Source of the DNA: Actinomadura opuntiae
Lineage (GTDB): Bacteria > Actinomycetota > Actinomycetes > Streptosporangiales > Streptosporangiaceae
Length of the DNA stretch: 64,000 nt
Direction: 5' to 3'
Assembly (NCBI RefSeq): GCF_030283205.1
Contig: NZ_JASNWF010000002.1
Span: 124,001-188,000 of the forward strand
In this document: positions 55,887 through 63,954 of the stretch, in pieces
How positions within the stretch are numbered: position 1 is the stretch's first letter
How the letters are laid out: every line of letters starts with the position of its first letter
Translations under genes and position numbers: made by a program
The notes under the pieces: model-generated
Databases searched by the model: none
The model's input: only the letters and a program-made list of their open reading frames with translations
Told to the model about the DNA's origin: nothing

Positions 55887-56432
55887 TCAGAGGCGGATGG
55901 CGAGCGCGGTGTCCAGTGGCAGGAAGCCGCTCCAGTCCACCAGGGATCGCCAGTCGCGGCCGCCCTGGTCGTTGCACTCGGGCGGGCAGCAACTGGTGCC
56001 GGCCTCACCGTCCCAGAACTCCGGGTCCACGTAGTAACCGGTGGCGTGGAGCCGGGGGATGGTGCGGGCCAGTGCGGCGCCCGAGCGGATGTCGTCGTCC
56101 ATGACGGGGCGGTGGTGGATGAACGATTCGGCGAAGGTGACGCTCATCGGAACGTACACCTCGGTCCGCTGCAGGCTCAGGTGCCACGCCTGGTCGACGG
56201 GCGGGGTCGGGACGATGCGGACGTAGTTGCGAGGGTCCTGTCGCTCGGCTCGGCGGATGTTCCCGACGGCCTTGAGGAACACCAGGTTCTGCCCGACTGC
56301 GCGGGTGCAGTAGTCGTGGCCGGCATGGGTGGCGTTGCGGAAGTCCTCCACCAAGAGCGCGAACGCCTTGGCGGGGATCAGCTCCCGCGGGTCCTTCCCG
56401 GTGCCGGTGACGCGGTCCAGCGTGGTGGTCAT
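55887..56432 (-). CDS. Hypothetical protein resembling glycine-rich-domain (DUF1399) proteins
   Basis: A 181-residue protein. The core VDQAWHLSLQRTEVYVPMS...FIHHRP recalls the WH...T..Y....FIHH.P pattern of DUF1399/GRDP-like proteins, which are often found with XRE regulators; the function is unknown. A Cys cluster near the end (SCCPPECND) could bind metal. It is the third gene of the leftward group opposite the XRE-TPR gene. Confidence 0.6.
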   Translation of the reverse strand: MTTTLDRVTGTGKDPRELIPAKAFALLVEDFRNATHAGHDYCTRAVGQNLVFLKAVGNIRRAERQDPRNYVRIVPTPPVDQAWHLSLQRTEVYVPMSVTFAESFIHHRPVMDDDIRSGAALARTIPRLHATGYYVDPEFWDGEAGTSCCPPECNDQGGRDWRSLVDWSGFLPLDTALAIRL

Positions 56433-56517
56433 GTTCACCTCCGGCGCGCCTGCGGGTCGGCTCGTTGGCTCCGGCGCGCGCCTGTTGACCGGGGCCACGA
56501 TGATCGAGGGGGAGGCG

Positions 56518-56844
56518 TCAACCGCTACTTGGGGGGCGGACGACGGTCAGCAGTGGGGCGAGGATCGCGGTGATCTTCGTGGTCGCACTGGCCGGGTCTT
56601 GGCAGGGCGCCAGCAGGTCGCCCGTGGAGGACAGGAACCACGGCGTCCCGTCCGTGCCTGTTGTGACGCGGACGCTCTCTCCAAAGCCGGGCATGTCGCG
56701 GGCGAACACATGCATGAGCGCGGGGATCCGGTCGTAGCGCGCGGTGGACGACCACCCCGCGTCGGCCAGGGCCCGCGCGAGCGCGTCCAGGTGGGCGGCG
56801 GGCGTCAGATCGCGGGGGTCGTCTGCACTGGTGGTGTCGGGCAT
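56518..56844 (-). CDS. Hypothetical protein (108 aa)
   Basis: A 108-residue protein with no family I recognise. It begins MPDTTSADDPRDLTPAAHLDAL, has one helix then beta-rich sequence (GESVRVTTGTDGTPWFLSSTG), and ends in hydrophobic LAPLLTVVRPP. Its ATG overlaps the stop of the preceding gene by one base, so the two are coupled. Confidence 0.6.
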   Translation of the reverse strand: MPDTTSADDPRDLTPAAHLDALARALADAGWSSTARYDRIPALMHVFARDMPGFGESVRVTTGTDGTPWFLSSTGDLLAPCQDPASATTKITAILAPLLTVVRPPSSG

Positions 56845-57068
56845 CAGACCGTCGCACCGGCCATGATCCGGTGGACTTCGTAGGCGAGCGCCTCCTCGGT
56901 GGGCGCCTCGATCAGGTGGCCGCCCCTCGGGGTCATGGCCCACCAGGAACCGGTGGCCTCGCCGCGCCAGTGCATGACGTTCGGCGGGAACCAGGACGCC
57001 GGGCGGACGGGCTGCGCCGAGGCGACGGCCGGGATGCCGTCCACCGTCACCACCCTTGAGGAGATCAT
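56844..57068 (-). CDS. Hypothetical protein (74 aa)
   Basis: A 74-residue protein starting MISSRVVTVDGIPAVASAQP. Tryptophans and a compact strand pattern (WFPPNVMHWRGEATGSWWAM) suggest a small folded domain; no family recognised. It is the first gene of the leftward group, 214 bases from the divergent XRE-TPR start, in the region with operator-like palindromes. Its stop overlaps the next start (TGATG). Confidence 0.55.
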   Translation of the reverse strand: MISSRVVTVDGIPAVASAQPVRPASWFPPNVMHWRGEATGSWWAMTPRGGHLIEAPTEEALAYEVHRIMAGATV

Positions 57069-57157
57069 CGAGTCGGATACCGTTCTCACAGCCGGACCTC
57101 GTTTCCGGTCAGGCCCCGGGACCACCGGCGTTCGCCCGCCGGCCGGGGCCGTTTCAT

Positions 57158-57171
57158 GTGTCCGGGGACAC
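57158..57171. promoter_or_regulatory. GTGTCC-GG-GGACAC palindrome
   Basis: A 6-bp inverted repeat in the gap between the orphan genes and the XRE-TPR gene. It shares the TGTCC / GGACA half-sites of the larger repeat at 57223. Confidence 0.5.
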
Positions 57172-57222
57172 CTTTCGCACTCCAAAACAGCGCATCCGCC
57201 GTTAGCGTGAAAGGCGGTGTCC

Positions 57223-57244
57223 GCTGTCCACTTCGATGGACAGC
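57223..57244. promoter_or_regulatory. GCTGTCCA-N6-TGGACAGC inverted repeat
   Basis: Perfect 8-bp arms around six bases, 39 bases before the XRE-TPR start. With extra TGTCC (57218) and GGACA (57248) half-sites nearby, it is the likely operator of the XRE regulator. Confidence 0.6.
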
Positions 57245-57282
57245 GCCGGACAGCACCGCATCCCGGGGCGAAACGGGTACTA

Positions 57283-58483
57283 ATGGCAGCGATGACTTTC
57301 GGCGAGAAACTGCGGCAGCTCATGAACGAGCGGCACATCAGCCAGCGCAAGCTGGCGGCCCTGGTTCCCTGCGACAACGGACACCTGTCGAAGGTCGCCA
57401 ACGGGCACAAGCGTCCATCGCCCGAACTCGTCGATCGGCTGGACGAGCTGCTCGACGCGGGCGGAGAACTCCGTGTCCTGCGCCCCGAGAAACGCAACGA
57501 CACGATCGTGATCCGCCGCCGTCAAGTCCTGGAGATGGGCATCGCAGGCGTCACAGCGGGCGCCCTCGGCCGCATCGGCCAGAGCGGACCCGTCAATCCT
57601 GAGCTGGTGGAGTACTTCCGCCAGCAACTCCTCGGCCACTACCGCGCCGACACCTGGCTCGGCCCGCACATGCTCATCCCGACCGTCACCGCGCAGACCG
57701 ACCTGATCCGGCACCTGGTCCACGCCGCTGACACCCCCGTCCGACACGAACTGCTGGAGATGGGCGTCGCCTACGCCGAACTACTCGGCTGGCTCTACCA
57801 GGACGCCGCCGCACTGGAACAATCCGGGTACTGGCGGACCGCCGCACTGGAAATGGCGCACCGCTCCGGCAATCCCCAGCTCGTCAGCTACGCCCTCACC
57901 AACAAGGCGATGCACGCCATCGACGAAGGCGACCCTGGCGCCGTCATCGACTACGCCAACGCTGCCCTGACCGACGAGGCTCGCCTGTGCGCGAAGGTCC
58001 GTGTTCTGGCCTTGGTCCACCTCGGCCACGGACACGCGATGACCGGCGACCGCACGAGCGCCGACCGCGCGTTCGACCGCGCAGAAGCCCTGATCCTCCG
58101 CATCGACGACGACTACCCCTGGGCCAACGCCTGCCGCCGCACACCGCACTACACCGACGCCCAACGGGCCACCGCCTACGGCCGCGCCGGTGACCACGAC
58201 GACGCCGCGACGGCATGGGACCGCGTCCTCAGCGACCAGCCCACCGACTACCGACGAGACTCCGGCGTGTTCCGCGCCCGCCAGGCCAAATCCCTCGCCG
58301 CAGCCGCCTCACCCGACCCCGAACGAGTCGTCGCGATCGCCCAGGCCGCCGCCACCGCCTGCGGGCAAAACAGGCTCCGCCCGGCTGCGCGCCGAGCTGA
58401 GCGCCCTGCCCGCGCACGCCGCACGCTGGAACCACAGTGCCCAGGGCCGCGAACTGGTCGAGATCATCGGCGCCATCACCTGA
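57283..58483 (+). pseudogene. XRE-family regulator with TPR-like domain, frameshifted near its end
   Basis: The N-terminus is an XRE helix-turn-helix (about 10-60: QRKLAALVPCDNGHLSKVANG); an RR-containing linker and a TPR-like helical array follow (ALEMAHRSGNPQLVSYALTNKAM, ALVHLGHGHAMTGDRTSADRAFDRAE). At 58367-58370 a run of four A shifts the frame. The natural ending (TGSARLRAELSALPAHAARWNHSAQGRELVEIIGAIT, residue pieces read in the next frame) stops at 58483, whereas the unshifted frame runs on to 58734 in low-quality sequence. One extra A explains it. It could be a sequencing error or a true mutation. The pterin dehydratase starts 13 bases later. Confidence 0.7.
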
Positions 58484-58496
58484 CGAGGAGACGCCC

Positions 58497-58805
58497 ATGG
58501 CCCCCGAACCGCTCACCGACGACGAGATCGCCGCCCGCCTGGCGGACCTCCCCGGCTGGGAACGCACCGGCAACGCCATCACCCGTACCTACCGGCACAG
58601 CTACCACGAGACTGTCCACCTGGCGATGTACGTGGCGGCCAAGGCCCGCGAAATCGGCCACCATCCCGACATCCACATCACCTGGCAACGCATCCGCTTC
58701 GACATCACCACCCACGACGCCGGACACCGCCTGACCGCCAAAGACTTCGAACTGGCCCACCACATCGACGCCATCGCAGCCGGGCATGGAGCCGAACCCA
58801 TCTGA
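58497..58805 (+). CDS. 4a-hydroxytetrahydrobiopterin dehydratase
   Basis: A 102-residue pterin carbinolamine dehydratase. The active-site run GHHPDIHITWQRIRFDITTHDAG with its His pair and the Asp in LTDDEIAARLADL are typical. It recycles or dehydrates hydroxylated pterins; actinobacterial copies also act without an aromatic hydroxylase next to them. GAGGAG precedes ATG 58497, 13 bases after the XRE-TPR gene, so it may be cotranscribed. Confidence 0.87.
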   Translation: MAPEPLTDDEIAARLADLPGWERTGNAITRTYRHSYHETVHLAMYVAAKAREIGHHPDIHITWQRIRFDITTHDAGHRLTAKDFELAHHIDAIAAGHGAEPI

Positions 58806-58832
58806 TCGCAAGGCGATCACGTCCCACTGGTC

Positions 58833-58864
58833 GTCAGGTGGGCTTGACGTCAGGGTGGGTTGAC
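58833..58864 (+). promoter_or_regulatory. Tandem 16-bp repeat carrying two TTGAC boxes
   Basis: Two consecutive 16-bp copies (58833-58848, 58849-58864) match at 13 of 16 bases; each ends in TTGAC, like a -35 hexamer. It lies 15 bases before the next gene's ATG, so at most one could serve that gene as -35; a repressor site is also possible. Confidence 0.35.
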
Positions 58865-58878
58865 GGGAGGGTGGGGGC

Positions 58879-59259
58879 ATGGTCAGTCCTGACGGGTTCG
58901 AGAAAGAGTTCACGCTGCTGTCGGCGACCGCGCGGCACAACGAGCTGTGGGTGCGGGACGCGATGGGCGATGTCCCGCTGCTGCGCGAGGAGACGCTGGA
59001 GATGCTCGCGCTCGGTGAGGTCATCGCGCGCAAGGCCGTGTACGGGCGGCAGCTCGCGGTGCGGTCGGCGCGGGAGGCGGGCGCGTCGTGGTCGCAGATC
59101 GGCGCCGCGCTGGGGATCAGCAAGCAGGCCGCCTGGGAGGCGCACGCCCGGTGGATCGACGAGCAGGAGGAGCAGCACCGGCGCGCCGACTACCGCGGGC
59201 TGAACGAGGCGCAGGCCGCGGAGGCGCGCGAACTGGCCGGAAGCGTTGAGGAAGGCTGA
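58879..59259 (+). CDS. Small helix-turn-helix protein
   Basis: A 126-residue protein. The middle carries a helix-turn-helix of the sigma-region-4 style (EAGASWSQIGAALGISKQAAWEAHARWI, about 66-93); the rest is helical and charged. It may be a DNA-binding regulator of unknown target. GGGAGGG precedes ATG 58879. Confidence 0.72.
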   Translation: MVSPDGFEKEFTLLSATARHNELWVRDAMGDVPLLREETLEMLALGEVIARKAVYGRQLAVRSAREAGASWSQIGAALGISKQAAWEAHARWIDEQEEQHRRADYRGLNEAQAAEARELAGSVEEG

Positions 59260-59348
59260 ACCTCTTCCGCGACCCCGCCGGTGGGCGGAGTTTCCGATGT
59301 GCGGTATTGGGAATTCTTGCCACTAGCGAGGGAACGGAGGCGCATGGT

Positions 59349-59783
59349 ATGGAGGTCGTCCTCGAGATGACCCTGCCGAGGAGCGCCGAGAGCGCTCCGC
59401 TGGTCAGGCATACGCTCGACGCCTCACTGCGCGGCCTCGGCGTCCCGCCGGAGGTCCGCGCCGACATCGCGCTGGCGCTGGGCGAGGCGTGCGCGAACGT
59501 GATCCAGCACGCCACGGCGGGCAAGGACTACGAGGTCAGGGCCCGGATGGACGGCGCCAAGTGCGTCGTGGAGGTCATCGACGGGGGCGCCGTGGTGACC
59601 ATGACCGAGGGCGCCGACGCGCCGCGGACGCCGTCCGGCTGGGACGCGCCGCTGGCGCCGCCGGGCGCCGAGCACGGGCGGGGGCTGCAGTTGATGCGGG
59701 CGTTCACCGAGGAAGTCCACGTGCTCGATCGCGTCCAGCGGAACGGGGCGATCGTGCATTTCGAGAAATCGTTCGCCGGCTGA
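59349..59783 (+). CDS. RsbW-like anti-sigma/serine kinase (HATPase)
   Basis: A 144-residue ATP-binding GHKL protein. The N-box is ALGEACANVIQHA, the G1 box VIDGG, and the G2 region HGRGLQLMRAF. Such proteins bind or phosphorylate sigma factors or anti-anti-sigma proteins. ATG 59349 was preferred to the TTG-like starts upstream. A SpoIIE-like phosphatase lies 2.5 kb away (62240) and may belong to the same partner-switching network; no anti-anti-sigma gene is visible. A strong hairpin follows. Confidence 0.83.
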   Translation: MEVVLEMTLPRSAESAPLVRHTLDASLRGLGVPPEVRADIALALGEACANVIQHATAGKDYEVRARMDGAKCVVEVIDGGAVVTMTEGADAPRTPSGWDAPLAPPGAEHGRGLQLMRAFTEEVHVLDRVQRNGAIVHFEKSFAG

Positions 59784-59813
59784 CGCGGAATCGACCCGCG
59801 CCATTCGCGCGAA

Positions 59814-59843
59814 GGCCCGGCGGTGTGCGGACACCGCCGGGCC
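59814..59843. terminator. Hairpin after the RsbW-like gene
   Basis: A perfect 13-bp stem (GGCCCGGCGGTGT / ACACCGCCGGGCC) with a GCGG loop, between the stop at 59783 and the convergent stop at 59861. Confidence 0.72.
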
Positions 59844-59860
59844 GTTCGCTTCCGGGACGG

Positions 59861-60514
59861 TCAGCCGGTGACCGCCAGGTCGTGGTGCTTGACCGGCTTC
59901 GGCGCCGGCGCCTCGGCGGGACGCTGCGCGGCGGCGCGGCCGCAGGTGGCGGACGCGACCCGCACGGCGCCCTTGCCGCCGGGCAGGTTCAGCTGCATGG
60001 CGGTGACGGCGAGCCGCCCGTCCGGCATCGGCTGCTGCTTGTTCAGGACGAGCGAGGTGCGGCCGACGCCCTCGACGTCCACCGGGATGGTCGTGTTCGG
60101 CGGCGGCGTGGCGTCCAGCCGCTTGCCCGCGACGACCGCCTGCGTCAGGTGCGCGCCGCCGCGGCCGTCACGGCAGGTCGCGGTCACCGCGTCCGCCGCG
60201 AGCTTGGCGGTCGGGACGGCCAGGTGGGAGACGTTGGAGCGGGCGTTCGCCGGTGTCGCGTCGACGTCCAGCGCGGAGGCCCGGACGAGCTTGGTGCGGT
60301 CCTCGCGCAGCAGGCTCTTGTGCGCGGCGCCGCGCTCGGACGAGACGGCGGGCACCGGCGGGACCGCGCCGAGCGGGCCCGTGACGGCCAGCCCGTAGGC
60401 GGACCCGACCGGGTCGGACGGCGCGGCCAGGGCGGCCCCTGCGGCGGGGACGGCGGCGGCGGTGAGGCCGGCGGCGAGCAGGCCGGCGGTGGTCATGCGT
60501 CTGAAGGCGTGCAT
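59861..60514 (-). CDS. Exported protein, choice-of-anchor-P-like
   Basis: A 217-residue exported protein: signal peptide about 1-31 (ending ALAAP), then a beta-rich body beginning SAYGLAVTGPLGAVPPVPAVSS, which recalls choice-of-anchor-P proteins of actinobacteria; two Cys may pair (CRDGR, ATCGR). It ends PKPVKHHDLAVTG without a sortase motif, so its anchoring is unknown. It lies 73 bases downstream of the L,D-transpeptidase on the same strand, with a hairpin between. Confidence 0.65.
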   Translation of the reverse strand: MHAFRRMTTAGLLAAGLTAAAVPAAGAALAAPSDPVGSAYGLAVTGPLGAVPPVPAVSSERGAAHKSLLREDRTKLVRASALDVDATPANARSNVSHLAVPTAKLAADAVTATCRDGRGGAHLTQAVVAGKRLDATPPPNTTIPVDVEGVGRTSLVLNKQQPMPDGRLAVTAMQLNLPGGKGAVRVASATCGRAAAQRPAEAPAPKPVKHHDLAVTG

Positions 60515-60552
60515 GGATCGTCTCCGATCGTGTGTGGGTCCGGGTGGACGGG

Positions 60553-60576
60553 GCGGCCGCGCTGGGCGGCGGCCGC
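60553..60576 (-). terminator. GCGGCCGC hairpin after the L,D-transpeptidase
   Basis: Two copies of the self-complementary GCGGCCGC (60553-60560 and 60569-60576) can pair into an 8-bp stem, 11 bases past the L,D-transpeptidase stop. It may separate this gene from the following exported-protein gene. Confidence 0.42.
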
Positions 60577-60587
60577 GCGGTGAGGCG

Positions 60588-61406
60588 TCACTCGTTGATG
60601 AACACGAGGCTTCCGAGCGGGACCTTGGCGAGGGACTGCAGCGCGTCCTGGGGCACGCGCACGCAGCCGTGCGTGACGGCCTTGCCGAACACGGAGCGGT
60701 CGGGCCAGCCGTGCAGGGCGACGGTGCCGGGCCCGCCGCCGAAGGTGTCCAGGGTGGCCGAGTGCGTGCCGAGCGGCAGCACCAGCGGGCTGGGCGTCTT
60801 CTTGGCGGGAGCGAGGTTGGCGAGCACGAAGGTGCGTCCGGCCGGCGTCGGCGTTTTGGCGCCGCCGACCGCGACCTTCCAGGAGCCGGCGGGCTTGCCC
60901 GACTTCAGCAGGGTGAGCCGGCGCTGCGACAGGTCGACCCTGACGGTGTAGGGCGTGTGCGCGGTGAGCAGGCCGTCGGCGGTGCCGGAGATCCAGCCGC
61001 TCGCCCGGTTGGGCCGGCTGGGCAGCAGGACGCGCCGCCAGTCCCCGGAGCTCTGCACCACCGGCACCCAGGTCGGGCCGCCCAGTTCCTGGGCGGGCAG
61101 CGTGGCGACCGTCCGCCCGCCGGGCTTGTCGAGCACGGGGACGGGCTTGGCGGGATGGACGACGAGCCCGCCGGTGGCGCCGCCCGGCGCGGTGTCGCGC
61201 GGGACGCCCTTGAGGCGGGCGAACGTGGTGGCCTCAGGAGCGTCGGTGCCGCCCGCCGGGGCCTGTGCCGGCGGCGCGGCCCGCTTGGCGCCGTCCTTCG
61301 CGGACGCGGTGCCGGCCGGCGAGGGCCCGCAGCCGCCGAGCAGCAGCCCCGCACCCGCCGCGAGCGCGCCCGCCGCCAGAACGGCGCGGGAGCGGCGTTC
61401 GGTCAT
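60588..61406 (-). CDS. Lipoprotein L,D-transpeptidase
   Basis: A 272-residue lipoprotein. The signal ends at the lipobox LLGGC with Cys26; a linker and an SH3-like part (about 80-150) lead to the YkuD catalytic domain (about 153-270). The catalytic motif HGWPDRSVFGKAVTHGCVR holds the conserved His and Cys. It would cross-link peptidoglycan 3-3 or attach proteins at the outer face of the membrane. The upstream 272-bp region is AT-rich and carries nested inverted repeats. Confidence 0.87.
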   Translation of the reverse strand: MTERRSRAVLAAGALAAGAGLLLGGCGPSPAGTASAKDGAKRAAPPAQAPAGGTDAPEATTFARLKGVPRDTAPGGATGGLVVHPAKPVPVLDKPGGRTVATLPAQELGGPTWVPVVQSSGDWRRVLLPSRPNRASGWISGTADGLLTAHTPYTVRVDLSQRRLTLLKSGKPAGSWKVAVGGAKTPTPAGRTFVLANLAPAKKTPSPLVLPLGTHSATLDTFGGGPGTVALHGWPDRSVFGKAVTHGCVRVPQDALQSLAKVPLGSLVFINE

Positions 61407-61678
61407 CTCGGCCTCCCCGCAGCATTTCCGGCATTCCGGCCGGGCCGGCCCGGAAAGGCGGCGCGCTCGGGAAGGGCATTGTCATTCGCCATGGGGCCGG
61501 ATGCTAGTAGTGGTCACGGCGCGTGTTGGGTAAACGCCGAAAAAGAGCCCGGCGCGTCCGGGCGGGTGACCGAATAATTGCCGTCTGTTTTCCGTTTAAC
61601 GGGAGATTTGGCAATTGTAGGATTTTGGGGGCCGCGCGGGGACGGCGCGGAGATGATGGGACCCGGGGGGAAGGAAGG
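61407..61678. other. Intergenic region upstream of the L,D-transpeptidase
   Basis: A 272-bp gap that should hold the L,D-transpeptidase promoter and the end of the MarR transcript. It contains a locally AT-rich patch with nested palindromes (61576-61616). No gene is supported. Confidence 0.45.
61576..61616. promoter_or_regulatory. Nested inverted repeats in an AT-rich patch
   Basis: Outer arms AATTGCC (61576-61582) and GGCAATT (61610-61616) enclose the inner palindrome CCGTT-T-AACGG (61592-61602). Local GC content is well below the surroundings. It lies about 170 bases upstream of the L,D-transpeptidase start; it may be an operator or a promoter-proximal hairpin. Confidence 0.42.
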
Positions 61679-62164
61679 TCAGGCCAGCATGGGGAACGAG
61701 CCGCCGTCACCGTCGCCGTCGGTGTCGCGCCCGGCCGCCGCGGCGCGGAACTCCGCGAGGCCCCACAGCAGCGCGGCCCGCGCCGGGGCCGGCATCGCGT
61801 CCAGCACCCCGGCGAGGTCCGCGCGCCGCCGGACGCGCAGCCGGTCCAGCAGCGCCTGCCCGTCCGCGGTGAGCCGGACGGTGACCTCGCGGCGGTCCCG
61901 GCCCGGGTCGCGGATCAGCAGGCCGGCCGCCTCCAGCCGGTCGCACAGCCGGCTCGCCGAGGACACCAGCGCGTCCAGCCCGGCGGCCAGGCTGCTGATG
62001 TTGACCGGCCCGCGCTCCAGGATGAAAAGCGCCCTGAGCTGCGTCGACGGGACCGGCACGTCCGGCGCGTTGTGCGCGTGCGACCATACGCCCATCAGCG
62101 TGAACGCGGCGTCGTCGAGGACGGCAGCGGACCGGTCCGCATCATCACCCGACGTGTCCACCAT
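61679..62164 (-). CDS. MarR-family regulator
   Basis: A 161-residue winged-helix regulator: TQLRALFILERGPVNISSLAAGLDALVSSASRLCDRLEAAGLL (about 42-83) holds the recognition helix, and DPGRDRREVTVRLT the wing. It diverges from the SpoIIE-like phosphatase at 62240 with a 75-bp gap, so it probably regulates that gene and itself. The tail is Asp/Gly-rich. ATG 62164 is supported by the conserved N-terminal helix. Confidence 0.83.
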   Translation of the reverse strand: MVDTSGDDADRSAAVLDDAAFTLMGVWSHAHNAPDVPVPSTQLRALFILERGPVNISSLAAGLDALVSSASRLCDRLEAAGLLIRDPGRDRREVTVRLTADGQALLDRLRVRRRADLAGVLDAMPAPARAALLWGLAEFRAAAAGRDTDGDGDGGSFPMLA

Positions 62165-62239
62165 GCCCTCCACTGTTACACACGACATTCCAGACGGCAT
62201 CCCGGGCCGGTGGCGCCCCCGGGCGAGATGAGGGACCCG

Positions 62240-63520
62240 ATGCATTCCCCATCCGGACGCGGCGAAGCGTTCGAGGCGATAGAGAAGGCGATCTGGGCCG
62301 CCCCGCCGGACGGGCTGGCCAGTGCGGTGACCGGGGAACTGGCCCGGCAGTGGCCCGGCGCGCGCGCCGAGGTGCTGCTGGTCGACTACCGGCAGGCGTA
62401 CCTCGTCCCGGTCGTGCGGGACCTCGCCGAGGTGTTCGGCCGCGACCCCGGCGGCGAGGACGTCGCGCTGGACAACACCGGCCCCGGCCGCGCGTTCGCC
62501 GGGCAGCAGCCGATCCGGGAACGGTCCGGAGGCGTCGGCGCCGACTTCGTCCACCTCCCGCTCACCGTGCAGGGCGAGCGGCTCGGCGTGCTGACCGTCC
62601 GCCGCCCCGGCGAGGCCGGCACCGGGGGACCGGAGCCGGAATGGCTCCTCCCGGCGGCGCAGGCCCTCGCTCGCGCGCTGAAGATCGCCGACTTCGCCAC
62701 GGACCGGTACCGGCGGGTCCGGCGGCGCACGCGGCTCACGGTGGCCGCCGAGATGCAGTGGGACCTGCTGCCCCCGCTGTCGCGCGACGCCGCCGGGTTC
62801 CGGCTCGCCGGCCAGCTCGAGCCCGCCTACGCGGTGTGGGGCGACAACTTCGACTGGACGGTGTCCGGCGACCGGCTGACGCTGACGGTCAGCAACGGGA
62901 TGGGAACGGGCACGACCGCCGCGACGCTCACCCATCTGGCGGTCAGCGCGCTGCGCAACGCGCGCCGGTCCGGCGCCGACCTCGCCGAGCAGGCCGTGCT
63001 CGCCGACCAGTCGGTGTACGCGCTGCACCGGGGCGAGCGGAGCGTCGGGACGCTGCTGATGGAGTTCGAGCTGGCGTCGGGGCGGGTCCGGGTGGTGGAC
63101 GCGGGGTCGCCGAAGCTGTACCGGATGCGCGGCAACCTCACCGAGGCGATCGAGTTCGACGAGCAGCTGCCGCTCGGGATGTTCGGCGACAGCCGCTACT
63201 CCGTCGAGGAGTTCACCGCCGAGCGCGGCGACCGGCTGGTCGTCGTCAGCGACGGGGTGCACGCGGCGCTGTCGCCGGGGGGCGAGCCGTACGGGCCGGT
63301 CGGGCTCCTGCAGGCGCTGCGCGACACACGGCTGCAGCAGCCGCCGGAGGCCGTCCGCGCCCTGGTCCGGCGCTTCGTCGCCTACCACGAGGGCGGCGAG
63401 CCGGCCGACGACGCGGTGATCGTCTGCGTCGACTGGGACGGCGAGGCGGGCGACGGCGAGGCCGAGGACGGCGGGGCCGTCGAAGACCGCGGGGCCGGCG
63501 CGGCGGGCTCCGGGGACTAG
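62240..63520 (+). CDS. SpoIIE/RsbU-type PP2C phosphatase with altered metal residue
   Basis: A 426-residue protein: GAF-like sensor about 1-150, then a PPM/SpoIIE domain. WGDNFDW (Asp202, Asp205) keeps the first metal site; the usual GDVxGKG is here SNGMGTG with Asn219 instead of Asp; SDGVHAAL and [11 protein letters not shown] keep the later acids. It would dephosphorylate an anti-anti-sigma protein; the Asp-to-Asn change may weaken metal binding. ATG 62240 was preferred. The C-terminal tail is acidic and repetitive. The stop overlaps that of the convergent response regulator in CTAG. Confidence 0.8.
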   Translation: MHSPSGRGEAFEAIEKAIWAAPPDGLASAVTGELARQWPGARAEVLLVDYRQAYLVPVVRDLAEVFGRDPGGEDVALDNTGPGRAFAGQQPIRERSGGVGADFVHLPLTVQGERLGVLTVRRPGEAGTGGPEPEWLLPAAQALARALKIADFATDRYRRVRRRTRLTVAAEMQWDLLPPLSRDAAGFRLAGQLEPAYAVWGDNFDWTVSGDRLTLTVSNGMGTGTTAATLTHLAVSALRNARRSGADLAEQAVLADQSVYALHRGERSVGTLLMEFELASGRVRVVDAGSPKLYRMRGNLTEAIEFDEQLPLGMFGDSRYSVEEFTAERGDRLVVVSDGVHAALSPGGEPYGPVGLLQALRDTRLQQPPEAVRALVRRFVAYHEGGEPADDAVIVCVDWDGEAGDGEAEDGGAVEDRGAGAAGSGD

Positions 63521-63954
63521 CGGGGGAGCTTGACGACCGTCACGAAGAAGTCGTCGATCCGGCGGACCACCGACACGAACTGCTCGAAGTCGACCGGCTT
63601 GGTGACGTAGGCGTTGGCGTGCAGGTGGTAGCTGCGCAGGATGTCCTCGTCGGCCTCGGACGTGGTCAGCACGACGACCGGGATGCTGCGCAGGTTCTCG
63701 TCGGCCTTGACCTCCGAGAGCACCTCGCGGCCGTCCTTGCGCGGCAGGTTCAGGTCCAGCAGCACCAGGTCGGGGCGGGGCGCCTCGGCGTACTCGCCCT
63801 CGCGGCGCAGGAACGCCATCGCCTGCTCGCCGTCGTCGACGACGTGCAGCGTGTTGGCGACCTTGTTGTGCTCGAAGGCCTCGGTGGTCAGCAGCACGTC
63901 GCCCGGGTCGTCCTCGACCAGCAGCACCTCGATGGGACGCGGCCCGTCAATCAT
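63517..63954 (-). CDS. Single-domain response regulator (Rcp1-like)
   Basis: A 145-residue stand-alone receiver domain. Acidic pocket Glu14-Asp15-Asp16 (VEDD), phosphoacceptor Asp67 (LLDLNLPRK), Thr98 in LTTSEAD and Lys119 in TKPVDF are all present. Without an output domain it probably relays phosphate. The extended loop [15 protein letters not shown] is typical of Rcp1-type partners of phytochrome-like kinases. It overlaps the upstream histidine kinase by 8 bases, so they are cotranslated. Confidence 0.88.
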   Translation of the reverse strand: MIDGPRPIEVLLVEDDPGDVLLTTEAFEHNKVANTLHVVDDGEQAMAFLRREGEYAEAPRPDLVLLDLNLPRKDGREVLSEVKADENLRSIPVVVLTTSEADEDILRSYHLHANAYVTKPVDFEQFVSVVRRIDDFFVTVVKLPR

